A DNA stretch of 64,000 nt. It comes from Pantoea cypripedii. GTDB taxonomy: Bacteria > Pseudomonadota > Gammaproteobacteria > Enterobacterales > Enterobacteriaceae. Below are positions 1 to 8,700 of this stretch, in pieces. Position numbers and translations under genes: made by a program. The notes under the pieces were generated by a model that was not told where the DNA came from, made no database searches, and saw only the letters and a program-made list of their open reading frames with translations. Location: NCBI RefSeq assembly GCF_011395035.1, contig NZ_CP024768.1, positions 924,854 through 988,853 of the forward strand. Direction: 5' to 3'. Within the stretch, counting starts at the first letter, position 1; each line of letters begins with the position of its first letter.

Positions 1-252
1 GCCAATAAACATCAGCGTTTGTCCGGGACGCAGATAACCCAGCGGAATGTCATTACGACGCTGGCAATAGAAGCGATACAGGGGGTAGATCACCGCAAAT
101 TCGAACAGACACAGCACCGGTACCAGCAAACCATCATTACGCAGCATCCCGTAGTTGGGAAACAGCGTGATCAGCATGGTGACGAGGTAATAAACCACAA
201 AGCTGCCAACGTAAAACAGCGTCAACGTGACTTTGTCGGATTGGGTGTCCAT
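1..252 (-). CDS. Membrane protein, 3' end cut by the window edge
   Basis: An open frame on the minus strand starts with ATG at 252-250 and runs off the window after 84 codons. It begins MDTQSDKVTLTLFYVGSF and shows two strongly hydrophobic stretches (about residues 9-30 and 41-60), so it is an integral inner-membrane protein with at least two helices in the visible part. The short charged loop after the second helix (around residues 61-70, CQRRND) fits the positive-inside rule. I cannot assign a family with certainty; a CPBP-type intramembrane protease is one possibility, but the catalytic region would lie outside the window. It is divergent from the c-di-GMP gene at 518, with 265 bp of spacer in between. 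Confidence 0.6.
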   Translation of the reverse strand, partial: MDTQSDKVTLTLFYVGSFVVYYLVTMLITLFPNYGMLRNDGLLVPVLCLFEFAVIYPLYRFYCQRRNDIPLGYLRPGQTLMFIG

Positions 253-517
253 AGGCGACTCAGCGAGCAGAGGAAAACGCATAGTAGCAACGGGGATAAT
301 CGCTGTCGAGGTGGCGTCGCGCAGTTTTCTGTTGCTCAATTATTCTGCCATTGGGCTAAATCTGCCGCGCGTAGCGCCGATAATCGAAAAAACCATGACA
401 GGCGTAGCTGCGCAATTGACGCGTGGCCTGCGACCTCTTTCCGTTGTCTGTTTTTCGCGAGCATTACGCATGAATTCTGAGTTTCACCGGGATACGTTGT
501 TGTCTGCCAGGGACAAC

Positions 518-3058
518 ATGGAAGCACACACGGTACGTGTGACGCGGCGTAGCCTGCGCACGCTGACCGTGTTGCTGTTTGGTGTCCTGATTCTCTCGAT
601 GCTGATGGTGTTGATGATTGCCCATCGCCAGAACATCGCATCGGTCGGACATGACGAGATGATGCTACGCCAGGCCTGGCAGGCGCGTCAGCAGGAGATG
701 CTGGTCGATGTCCGGGACTACGCCTTCTGGGATGATGCTTATAAACATCTGCATCAGCAGGTGGATAAAGTCTGGGCCTTTGACGAAGAGAATGTCGGAC
801 CGGGACTGTACAAGGAGTATCACTACCAGGGCGTGTTCGTGGTGGATGGTGCGGGTCAGACGCGCTATGCGCTGATTAATGGCGAGCTGGTGGACACCTC
901 ACTGGAAAGCTGGCTGGGCGCGCAAGCCGCTCCCCTGCTGGCGACAGCGAGCCGGCTTACGCATGATGCGATTGCGCGCAATGCGCTGGTCAATAAACAG
1001 CCCGCCATCGTGGTGGCAGCCCCCATTTTACCGGGTAAAGTCGCCAGTTTGCCGCTGCCGCCAGGCCCGCCCTCGGTGCTGGTTTTCGTCAATATTTTTA
1101 CCCCTGCCAGGTTGCAGGCGCTGGGCAAAGCGATTGACGTACTTGATCCGCATACGCCTGCTGACGCCGACGACGCGCGCAAAGAACCTCGCCTGACTGA
1201 ACCGGTTCCCGGTGGCGAGCAACCATTGGTGATTCGCTGGCAACCGAAGAATCCCGGTATGGGGTTGATTTGGTTGCTGTTGCCGCTGTTGTTACTGACG
1301 GCGCTGACCATTGCGTTGGTGACACGCCGGGTAAGCCGTCATGCGTTATATAACGCGGTACTTTCCGACCGACGCTTTGAAATGCTGGTGATCAGTCAGC
1401 GTGAGCTGGCCGACAGCGAGGAACGCTTTCGCGATTTGGCCGAAGCCGCATCCGACTGGATTTGGGAAACCGACGATCAGGGACGCCTGTGCTATCTGTC
1501 GTCACGTTTTAGTGATGTCACTGGACATGAAGTCAAACGCTGGCTGGGGCGACATCTTGACCATCTGCTCAGTCATCCCAGCCACTCGCTGGTGGCCTGG
1601 CTGAGGCGGCAGGGTGAGGATGTGCAACGAGTACCGCTGCGCTGCCAGTTTATGTCAGCCGCGGGTGAACGCCGTATTGGGCAGTTGATGGCGAAAACCA
1701 TTCGTCGCAATGGATTACGTTCCGGTTTTCGCGGCACCGTCTCGGACATTACGTATGAAGTTGATGCACAGGCACGCATTCAGTTCCTGTCGCGGCACGA
1801 TATTCTCACCGGGCTGGCGAACCGTATGCAGTTGCAGGAGTACCTGACTGCCCACCTCGTTCAGGCGACGGATGACGATCCCTTAATCGTGATCAGCCTC
1901 GATCTCGATCAGTTCAAGCCGATCAATGATACCTGGGGACACACGGTCGGCGATGCGGTGCTGAACCAGATTTCACAGCGTATACGTGGCCTGATGGGGG
2001 CGCATGAGCTGGCTGCCAGACTGGGCGGTGATGCATTCATTCTGGTGATGCGAGAAGCTTCGCGCGCCGGAGTGGAGTACCGTTGCCGTGCGCTGCAACG
2101 TGCGGTGCATCAGCCGGTGTTGAGTGGCACACACCAGCTGCATCTGAGCGCCAGTATGGGTATCGTTTGTGCGCCACAGGATGCCAGCCAGCCGGAGGCG
2201 CTGCTGCGCCTGGCAGACATCGCGCTGGGGCAGGCGCGGGCCGCCGGTCGCAATCAATGGGTATGGTATTCCAATGAGATGTCGAGTCATTTGCAATCAA
2301 AACGAGAGATGGTGCAGGCGATGGAAGCGGCCCTCAGTCAGGAGGCGTTCAGTCTGCATTACCAACCGCGTTATCAGCTGCAAAATGGCCAGCTGGCGGG
2401 TGCCGAAGCGCTGATTCGCTGGCAGGTGGCTGCAGACAAATGGATCACGCCGGATCGCTTTATTCCCCTCGCGGAAGAGAATGGGTTGATTACCGCCATC
2501 AGTGATTGGGTGCTGATGCGTGCCTGCACCGATGCTTGTGCATGGGGCGAGCAACGTTATGTGTCGGTCAATATTTCACCGGTTGAGTTTCGAGCCAGCG
2601 ATCTGGTGCAACGCGTGGCTTATGCACTGGAAACCAGTGGCTTGCCAGCGACCCGGCTGGAGCTGGAGATCACCGAAAACATTACCTTTGAAAATCCTGA
2701 GCGTGCGCTGGAGATCATGCAGGGGCTGCGAGCGTTAGGCGTGCGGCTCACCGTGGATGATTTCGGTACCGGCTACGCGGCGTTGGGTTATCTGAAAGCC
2801 TTTCCGTTTAATGGCCTGAAAATTGATCGTTCCTGGATGAAGGAGTTTCCGGAATCACAGCAGGCGCAATCGGTGGTAGCGGGGATTGTGGCACTGGCAC
2901 GGGCATTCGCGCTGACTATCACAGCCGAAGGGATTGAGACAGAAGCGCAGTTGAACGAGTTGAAAGTATTGTCGTGCGAAGAAGGGCAGGGCTACTTTCT
3001 TGGGCGACCAATGCCGCTGGCGGCGTTCAGTGCGCTTCTGGAAAAACAGGATGTTTAA
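518..3058 (+). CDS. Bifunctional CHASE4-PAS-GGDEF-EAL c-di-GMP protein
   Basis: An 846-residue inner-membrane signalling protein that probably degrades cyclic di-GMP. In order: a transmembrane helix (about 11-36), a periplasmic CHASE4-type sensor with the typical WDDAY motif near residue 70, a second helix (about 248-272), a PAS domain (about 300-410), GGDEF, and EAL. The GGDEF signature reads GGDAF (503-507), so cyclase activity is doubtful. The EAL domain keeps its catalytic set: EALIRW (from 630), the NIS Asn, EITEN, DDFGTG, LKID, AEGIE and the Gln before GYFLG. This predicts a working phosphodiesterase with the GGDEF half acting as a GTP sensor. The start at 518 is chosen because CAGGGA precedes it and the helix follows directly; an in-frame ATG at 470 has no ribosome site. 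The stop overlaps the end of a convergent 21-residue ORF. Confidence 0.9.
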   Translation: MEAHTVRVTRRSLRTLTVLLFGVLILSMLMVLMIAHRQNIASVGHDEMMLRQAWQARQQEMLVDVRDYAFWDDAYKHLHQQVDKVWAFDEENVGPGLYKEYHYQGVFVVDGAGQTRYALINGELVDTSLESWLGAQAAPLLATASRLTHDAIARNALVNKQPAIVVAAPILPGKVASLPLPPGPPSVLVFVNIFTPARLQALGKAIDVLDPHTPADADDARKEPRLTEPVPGGEQPLVIRWQPKNPGMGLIWLLLPLLLLTALTIALVTRRVSRHALYNAVLSDRRFEMLVISQRELADSEERFRDLAEAASDWIWETDDQGRLCYLSSRFSDVTGHEVKRWLGRHLDHLLSHPSHSLVAWLRRQGEDVQRVPLRCQFMSAAGERRIGQLMAKTIRRNGLRSGFRGTVSDITYEVDAQARIQFLSRHDILTGLANRMQLQEYLTAHLVQATDDDPLIVISLDLDQFKPINDTWGHTVGDAVLNQISQRIRGLMGAHELAARLGGDAFILVMREASRAGVEYRCRALQRAVHQPVLSGTHQLHLSASMGIVCAPQDASQPEALLRLADIALGQARAAGRNQWVWYSNEMSSHLQSKREMVQAMEAALSQEAFSLHYQPRYQLQNGQLAGAEALIRWQVAADKWITPDRFIPLAEENGLITAISDWVLMRACTDACAWGEQRYVSVNISPVEFRASDLVQRVAYALETSGLPATRLELEITENITFENPERALEIMQGLRALGVRLTVDDFGTGYAALGYLKAFPFNGLKIDRSWMKEFPESQQAQSVVAGIVALARAFALTITAEGIETEAQLNELKVLSCEEGQGYFLGRPMPLAAFSALLEKQDV

Positions 3059-3120
3059 CGAACTTTGACGGCCACGCAGGTCATCAAAATTGCTACAACG
3101 ATAAAAATTGCTAATTCCAT
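3055..3120 (-). CDS. 21-residue putative membrane peptide
   Basis: A short minus-strand frame encodes a peptide that starts MELAIFIVVAILMTCVAVK and ends VR. A strong Shine-Dalgarno (GAGGTGA) lies 5 nt before its ATG. The peptide is almost wholly one hydrophobic helix with a basic C-terminus, the usual shape of small single-span inner-membrane proteins of enterobacteria. Its stop codon overlaps the stop of the convergent c-di-GMP gene. I do not recognise the family. It could be a regulatory micro-protein or a type I toxin; no antisense RNA gene is obvious. Existence is supported by the ribosome site and composition only. Confidence 0.55.
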   Translation of the reverse strand: MELAIFIVVAILMTCVAVKVR

Positions 3121-3317
3121 AATTATCACCTCAGATAAATCTTAGGTAATTTTACCTGACACCTGCTGAGATAATGGGCAAATTGTGTGATTAATCCGAA
3201 AAACTGTGGCAGGAATCACCGTTTGACGAGGCTTTTCTGATGGAAATCTTTTCGCATCACGGGCACGCTTTGTTACTCTCGGGCATCCGTTTGTCTGAAA
3301 ATCCAGGAGGAGAAAAC

Positions 3318-3617
3318 GTGAAATATTATGGAAAAGCGCTACTGGTGCTGGGATTTTTTGCCCTGACCGCCTGCCAGTCTGCGACCAAACCTGACACCGC
3401 TGCGGGGACCCCCCAGGATGCGGAAAACGATATGTGCGGCGCATCGCAGTATCAGAACACCATCGGTCAGCCCTTATCGGTGCTGCATGACAAACGCTTT
3501 GACGTGCCGGTGCGCGCCATTCCGTGGAATTCAGCCGTCACCATGGATTTCAATCTGCGTCGGCTCAATTTTATGGCCGACCAGAGCGGCAAAATCAGCA
3601 AGGTCTATTGCGGGTAA
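3318..3617 (+). CDS. Peptidase inhibitor I78-family lipoprotein
   Basis: A 99-residue predicted lipoprotein. The signal peptide MKYYGKALLVLGFFALTAC ends in a lipobox with Cys19 as the lipidated residue. The mature part holds the I78 signature: CGASQYQNTIGQPLSVL, then VRAIPW and, near the C-terminus, the RRLNF stretch where this family has RxNRLN. I78 proteins are small inhibitors related to the fungal protease inhibitor AmIP; in bacteria they are envelope proteins whose targets are mostly unknown. The start is GTG at 3318, chosen because AGGAGGAG lies 5 nt upstream; an ORF beginning at 3240 would put the signal peptide internally. Two cysteines (40 and 98) could form a disulfide. It is followed by a good terminator at 3729. 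Confidence 0.85.
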   Translation: MKYYGKALLVLGFFALTACQSATKPDTAAGTPQDAENDMCGASQYQNTIGQPLSVLHDKRFDVPVRAIPWNSAVTMDFNLRRLNFMADQSGKISKVYCG

Positions 3618-3728
3618 CATCAAACCGACATGGCAGTGTCATCGGGCTGTCACAGCCTCAGGCGAGGATAGCAACGCATTTAGGAGATTTCCTCGTCACT
3701 CTCGAATATGCAATGCTCGTCTTGTTTC

Positions 3729-3754
3729 TTCCCGCTTCGGCGGGAATTTTTTTT
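3729..3754 (+). terminator. Rho-independent terminator after the I78 lipoprotein
   Basis: TTCCCG stem, CTTCGG-type tetraloop context and CGGGAA closing arm, followed by eight T residues. It lies 112 bp after the I78 lipoprotein stop. The 110 bp between stop and hairpin holds no ORF with a ribosome site. Confidence 0.85.
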
Positions 3755-3771
3755 AACCGTCATAACAAGTT

Positions 3772-3846
3772 GTAGCGGCGCGATTTATCGCGCTTTTTTC
3801 AGCCAGTTAAGCATCTTAAAACCCGCGCGATAAATCGCGCCGCTAC
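3772..3846. repeat. REP-like palindromic pair, copy 1
   Basis: Two inverted copies of the window's repeat unit GTAGCGGCGCGATTTATCGC facing each other across about 30 bp, so the whole can fold into a long hairpin. Sits between the terminator of the I78 gene and the end of the convergent YmgB-like gene. Confidence 0.9.
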
Positions 3847-3867
3847 TGGATATATCAGGTTAAGATT

Positions 3868-4119
3868 TTACTCGTGGGGGCGCGCTTCCAGCAGCTGCGC
3901 CAGCAGATTGCGATAACTTTGCAGACGTTGCTCATCACCCTCGAATTCCAGTTTGGCGATCACTCTGGCAATCACCGCTTTGCTGGTCGCGGGCTGACCA
4001 TCATCCATCAACTCACGCATAATCGCGGCCAGTAGATCGCTCTCGTGCGGGGCATGCCAGGCCGGACTGTTAAAATAATCGGTAATCGCCCGACTGGCGC
4101 TATTAGGATGCGTTCTCAT
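3868..4119 (-). CDS. YmgB/AriR-like biofilm or acid-resistance regulator
   Basis: An 83-residue, mostly helical protein. The central pattern (ESDLLAAIMRELMDDG, then SKAVIARVIAKLE and YRNLLAQLLE) matches the layout of the YmgB/AriR family: two helices joined by a short Gly-containing turn and a C-terminal arginine-leucine helix. E. coli AriR is a small Hha-like dimeric regulator that lowers biofilm and helps acid survival. The start at 4119 is preceded by GGAGG 6 nt upstream; a longer frame from 4140 has no ribosome site. Family assignment is by pattern and size, since identity to the E. coli protein is low. Its neighbourhood next to a c-di-GMP enzyme is compatible with a biofilm role but does not prove one. 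Confidence 0.7.
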   Translation of the reverse strand: MRTHPNSASRAITDYFNSPAWHAPHESDLLAAIMRELMDDGQPATSKAVIARVIAKLEFEGDEQRLQSYRNLLAQLLEARPHE

Positions 4120-4218
4120 AGCTGACCTCCGCAGAGACAACGATGCCCGCCGCCCGTAACAGGCAACTGCGGGGAGATAGTGGTTTATGTATGCACGCCG
4201 ACCAGAACGGGTAGCGCT

Positions 4219-4246
4219 CCACCAGCGGTCGCTGGTGGTTTTTTAA
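4219..4246 (+). terminator. Strong plus-strand terminator with no gene in front
   Basis: Perfect 8-bp stem CCACCAGC/GCTGGTGG with a GGTC loop, followed by six T residues. On the plus strand it lies after about 100 bp that hold no ORF and after the divergent start of the YmgB-like gene. It may end a small RNA transcribed from about 4130-4244. Confidence 0.75.
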
Positions 4247-4350
4247 ACATAGTTGCGACGTCAATAATTGTCAGTAACCGCCGGAAATATTTTTTCACGT
4301 TTTGAGCTATTGGCGGCGGGCGTAAATCATCCCGGTAATGTTTTTACACA

Positions 4351-4512
4351 TTAACTGGCTGCCAATTGCCCCCTGCGTAATATTTGCTGTGCGCAGAAGT
4401 CAGCTGCACAGCGTAAAACTGCGTTTTTATCCTGATGCCATGTTTTGCCGTCCAGCAATATCAGGTGATTGTTAAACTGAACCTTCATTTCATATTTGAT
4501 GTGCTTTCTCAT
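4351..4512 (-). CDS. Hypothetical 53-residue protein divergent from mdtG
   Basis: A short minus-strand frame starting MRKHIKYEMKVQFNNHL. Its ATG has GGAG 6 nt upstream, a better ribosome site than either possible start of the divergent mdtG gene. The product is polar, without signal peptide or membrane segment, and contains two cysteines. I recognise no family. Its first codon overlaps the first codon of mdtG on the other strand, which is unusual for two real genes, so one start may be wrong or the ORF may be fortuitous. Confidence 0.35.
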   Translation of the reverse strand: MRKHIKYEMKVQFNNHLILLDGKTWHQDKNAVLRCAADFCAQQILRRGQLAAS

Positions 4513-5797
4513 GTTACGCTCCGTTGAACCCTGGAAAATCAACCTGATCTCGGTATGGTTTGGTTGTTTTTTTACCGGACTGGCGATCAGCCAGATCATC
4601 CCGTTTCTGCCGCTGTATATCGAACATCTCGGGGTGCGCGGGGATAATGCGCTCAGCCTGTGGTCGGGGCTTACTTTTAGTATCACCTTCGTGGTTTCCG
4701 CTGCGGTAGCACCGCTGTGGGGTAGCCTTGCGGATCGTAAAGGGCGCAAGCTGATGCTGCTGCGTGCTTCTTTTGGCATGGGGGTGGTGATCCTGTTGCA
4801 GGCATTTGTCACCCACGCCTGGCAATTGCTGCTGCTGCGCGCCCTGATGGGGCTGACGTCCGGCTATATTCCTAACGCGATGGCGCTGGTGGCGGCTCAG
4901 GTGCCACGCGAGCGCAGCGGCTGGGCGCTGAGTAGTGTGGCAACCGGGCAGATTGGCGGCGTGATCCTTGGGCCGATGATTGGCGGCCTGCTGGCGGACT
5001 GGCTCGGTCTGCGCCTGGTCTTTATCGTCACCGCCGCGCTGTTGTTGATCAGCTTTTTGGTCACGCTGTTTCTGATTAAAGAAACCGGCTATACCCCGGT
5101 CAGCAAGCAGGACAAGATGAGCGGGCGCGAAGTTTTCCGCAGTCTGGATAATCCGCGTCTGATGGTTTGCCTGTTCATCACCACCATGGTGATTCAAATG
5201 TGTAACGGATCGGTCAACCCGATCCTGACGCTGTTCGTGCGTGAACTGGCTCCCAATGCGCAAAACATTGCTTTCCTCAGTGGTTTTATCGCGGCGCTGC
5301 CCGGTATTTCCGCCCTGATCTCCGCACCTCGCCTCGGCAAGCTGGGCGATCGCATTGGCACCCAGCGCATACTGATCGCCACTATGATCACCTCGCTGGT
5401 GTTACTCACCGCGATGTCGTTTGTTACCAGCGCCACGCAGCTTGGTGTGCTGCGTTTTCTGCTGGGCTTTGCCGATGGCGCGATGATGCCAGCGGTGCAA
5501 ACGCTGCTGGTACGCCATTCACGCGATAACGTTACCGGACGTATCTTCGGTTATAACCAGTCGTTTATGTATCTGGGAAATGTGGCCGGGCCACTGCTGG
5601 GAGCGGCCGTGTCGGCGGCGTCTGGCTATCGCTGGGTATTCTTTGCCACCGCGATGGTGGTGCTGCTTAACGTGCTGTTGCTGCGTCGTTTCTATCGCCG
5701 CCCGAAAACCACGCTGGCGCAACCGGTGAGCCAGCGTGAGTCATCAGAGAAAACTACTGACGCAACGTCAGAGCGAAGTGCCAGCGCTGCTGAGTAA
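4511..5797 (+). CDS. mdtG: MdtG-type major facilitator drug efflux pump
   Basis: A 12-helix MFS exporter closely matching E. coli MdtG along its whole length; in E. coli it gives fosfomycin and deoxycholate resistance when overexpressed. Motif A, GSLADRKGRKLMLLR, follows helix 2 and is repeated in weaker form as PRLGKLGDRIG in the second half. The QTLL and NQSF segments of the C-terminal half are also MdtG-like. The start is uncertain: ATG at 4511 aligns best with the family, an in-frame ATG at 4496 is also possible, and neither has a clear Shine-Dalgarno. The C-terminus carries an extra hydrophilic tail rich in Ser, Thr and Glu (about 25 residues), and this tail is encoded where the gene overlaps the convergent lacZ 3' end by 44 bp. 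No regulatory site is evident. Confidence 0.88.
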   Translation: MLRSVEPWKINLISVWFGCFFTGLAISQIIPFLPLYIEHLGVRGDNALSLWSGLTFSITFVVSAAVAPLWGSLADRKGRKLMLLRASFGMGVVILLQAFVTHAWQLLLLRALMGLTSGYIPNAMALVAAQVPRERSGWALSSVATGQIGGVILGPMIGGLLADWLGLRLVFIVTAALLLISFLVTLFLIKETGYTPVSKQDKMSGREVFRSLDNPRLMVCLFITTMVIQMCNGSVNPILTLFVRELAPNAQNIAFLSGFIAALPGISALISAPRLGKLGDRIGTQRILIATMITSLVLLTAMSFVTSATQLGVLRFLLGFADGAMMPAVQTLLVRHSRDNVTGRIFGYNQSFMYLGNVAGPLLGAAVSAASGYRWVFFATAMVVLLNVLLLRRFYRRPKTTLAQPVSQRESSEKTTDATSERSASAAE

Positions 5798-8700
5798 GCA
5801 GGAACTCCGGGCTAACGCTCGGACTCCAGGAGTCGTCACCGCCGACACCCATATGGAAGCCATCGAGATGCAGCCAGCAACCCGCTTCAGGTTGCAGCAG
5901 ATGGCGATGTGAGGTGTCGCGCAGCTGTTCCAGGCTGTACGGGCTGAGCGAAAAGGCAAAATCACCGCTGACCTGCCAGCTGCCGCTATCCAGCTGACGT
6001 GTGCCTCCACGCAGACCATTTTCGCCCGGAAAAACGTAATCGGTACGCATGGCCGTCAGCGGCAATTGCCAGCGGGAGAACTGCGCCGCCAGCTGGCGAT
6101 CGGGATAGTTTTCATCGGGTCCCAGCCCCAGCCAGCTGACCTGCCGGGGCGAGTGAGCCAGCTGGCAGCGTACACCAATACGCGCAGGCGGCGGCAACCC
6201 AGGTGCCTGTTCCACTTCAATATCGAGAGTTAACTCGCCAGTACCGCGTATCTGATAACGCTTACGGCTGGTAAAAACCACATGTCCGGCAAAAAGCCAC
6301 TGATGCAGCGTTTCGATCAACACGCTGTGCTTCAGGCTATCCAGCTCCAGTTCGACCAGCTGTGGCTCCAGTTGCTCGTAACCGGCGCGTTTCCAGCGTT
6401 CGACCCAGGCATGAGGATCAATATTGGCGGCCTCACTGGTGCCGATATCGTTATCAATGGGCGCACGGATAAAACAATCCTGCAGCGGAGTCAGCAGCGT
6501 CTCTTCATCATTAACAAACCACTGCACCAGCTCACCGCTACGGCGGGAAAAGTGCCAGCGCTGGTTTGGCAGGCAGACCGCAATCAAATCATGATTTGAT
6601 TCAACCACCGGAGCCGGTTCGCTGTTCGCCAGGGTTCGTGCGGGCAGGGTCGCGGGCAGCGGCCACTGCTGCCAGGCAACGCGTGCATCATCTTCCGACC
6701 AGGGTGTCGCCTGCACCTGATGCACTGCCAGATTGAGCCAGCAATTGCCCTGTAAATTCTCCACCGGCGGGAGGCTGAATGACTGGCTGCCGCGCGGCGC
6801 GATCGCCAGCGTCAGTTCGCCATGGGCAATGGATTCACCATCCTGCTCGATCGACCAGCGCAGCACCTCGTTATCACTGTGACGAAACAGGTAATCGCTG
6901 CTGACGGTAAAGCGCCAGGGATCCTGCGCATCCGGGGTGAACTGGAAAAACTGCTGGGCGCGCTGCGCTTCGAACAACGCCGGATGGGCAGAACGGTCGG
7001 CAAATACCAGCCCATTCATACAGAACTGACGATCGTTAGGTGTATCACCAAAATCACCACCGTAGGCCTGCCACGGCTTTCCTTGTTCGTCGTAGCGCGT
7101 CAGGCTTTGATCGACCCAATCCCAGACGAAACCGCCCTGTAAACGCGGGTGCTGGCGAAATGCCTGCCAGTATTTGGCGAAGCCGCCGAAGCTGTTGCCC
7201 ATCGCGTGGGCGTATTCACACAGGATCAGCGGGCGCGTTTCGCCGGGCAGACCGATCCATTTTTTCAGTGACCATTTCGGCACCGCCGGGAAGGGTTGAT
7301 CCTGATCGACGCGTGCATACATCGGACAAATAATATCGGTGGCGGCGGTGTTGGCCCCGCCGCCTTCATACTGCACCGGACGGGTGGCATCGCTGCTTCT
7401 TACCCATTGGTACAAGGCATCATGCGTGCTGCCATGACCGGATTCATTGCCGAGCGACCAGATAATGATGCAGGGATGATTTCGGTCACGCTGCACCATG
7501 CGCGTAACGCGTTCGCTGTAAGCGGCAAACCAGCGCGGATCGCTGGAGAGGCGATTCATCGGCTGCATGCCGTGCGTTTCGATATTGGCTTCATCCACCA
7601 CATACAGGCCGTATTCATCGCACAGGCGATACCACAGTGGATGGTTGGGATAATGAGCGCAGCGCACCGCGTTGAAGTTGTGGCGTTTCATCAGTTCGAT
7701 ATCGCGCCGCATGCTGGCTTCATCCACTACCTGACCGTTTTCCGGGTGGTGCTCATGGCGATTGACGCCGCGAATCAGCAGCGGCTGACCATTCAGACAC
7801 AGCAGGCCGTTTTCAATCGCAACCCGCCGGAAACCGACATCATAAGCCTCGGACTCCAGCAGTGCGCCTTGCTCATCCAGCAGCGATACCACCGCGCGAT
7901 ACAGATGTGGTGTTTCGGCGCTCCACAGCAATGGCTGGCTGACGGGCAGCACCAGCAAGGTGCGTTCCGGGTAGTGGCCGCGCTCGTCAATAATGGCGCT
8001 GCCCGGCACCTGTTCATGTTCGCCGATCAGGGTGGTGCCGTGCCACAGGCGCAGACGTAGCCGGCAGTCTGGCAGCGGGCGCGTCGGGCTGTGGATCTTC
8101 ACGCTCACGCGTAAATCGCCGCGCAGATATTCCGGGCTGAGCGCGGTTTCAATTTGCACATCCGCCAGCTGCGTCGCCGGTTTATGCAGCAGCGTGACAT
8201 CGCGGAAAATACCGCTCATCCGCCACATATCCTGGTCTTCGAGGTAGCTACCGTCGCTCCAGCGCAACACCATCACCGCCAGACGGTTATTGCCTGCGCG
8301 CAAGGTGCGGCTCAGGTCAAACTCGGCCGGTAAGCGGCTATCCTGCGAATAACCGATCCATTGACCATTGCACCACAGGAAGAACGCTGAATTAACACCA
8401 TCGAAAATGATGCGTGTCTGGCCCTGTTGCAGCCAGGCATCATCGACCTTAAATGTGAGCGAGTAACATCCGGTGGGATTGTTGACCGGAACGAAAGGCG
8501 GATTGACCGGAATCGGGTATTGCACATTGGTATAAATCGGTGCGTCGTAGCCCTGGAGTTGCCAGTTTGCCGGAACGGGAATGTTGTCAGCATCGGGGAG
8601 ATCCTGCAACAACCAGCTTTGTGGCACCGCTTCCGGCTGGGCGAAATAGCTGAATGTCCACTGACCATTCAGACTCTGGCGCGCAGGGGAGGGATGATCA

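Noticed and set aside
19..480. 153-codon plus-strand frame at the left edge
   Set aside because: Antisense to a hydrophobic minus-strand frame and spans the divergent promoter region; composition is His/Gln/Arg-rich as expected for a shadow.
3618..3754. Small RNA between the I78 stop and its terminator
   Set aside because: No recognisable promoter; the hairpin is explained as the terminator of the I78 gene.
6282..8060. Several long plus-strand frames opposite lacZ
   Set aside because: They are antisense to a complete, well conserved lacZ, have no ribosome sites, and their codon bias mirrors lacZ.
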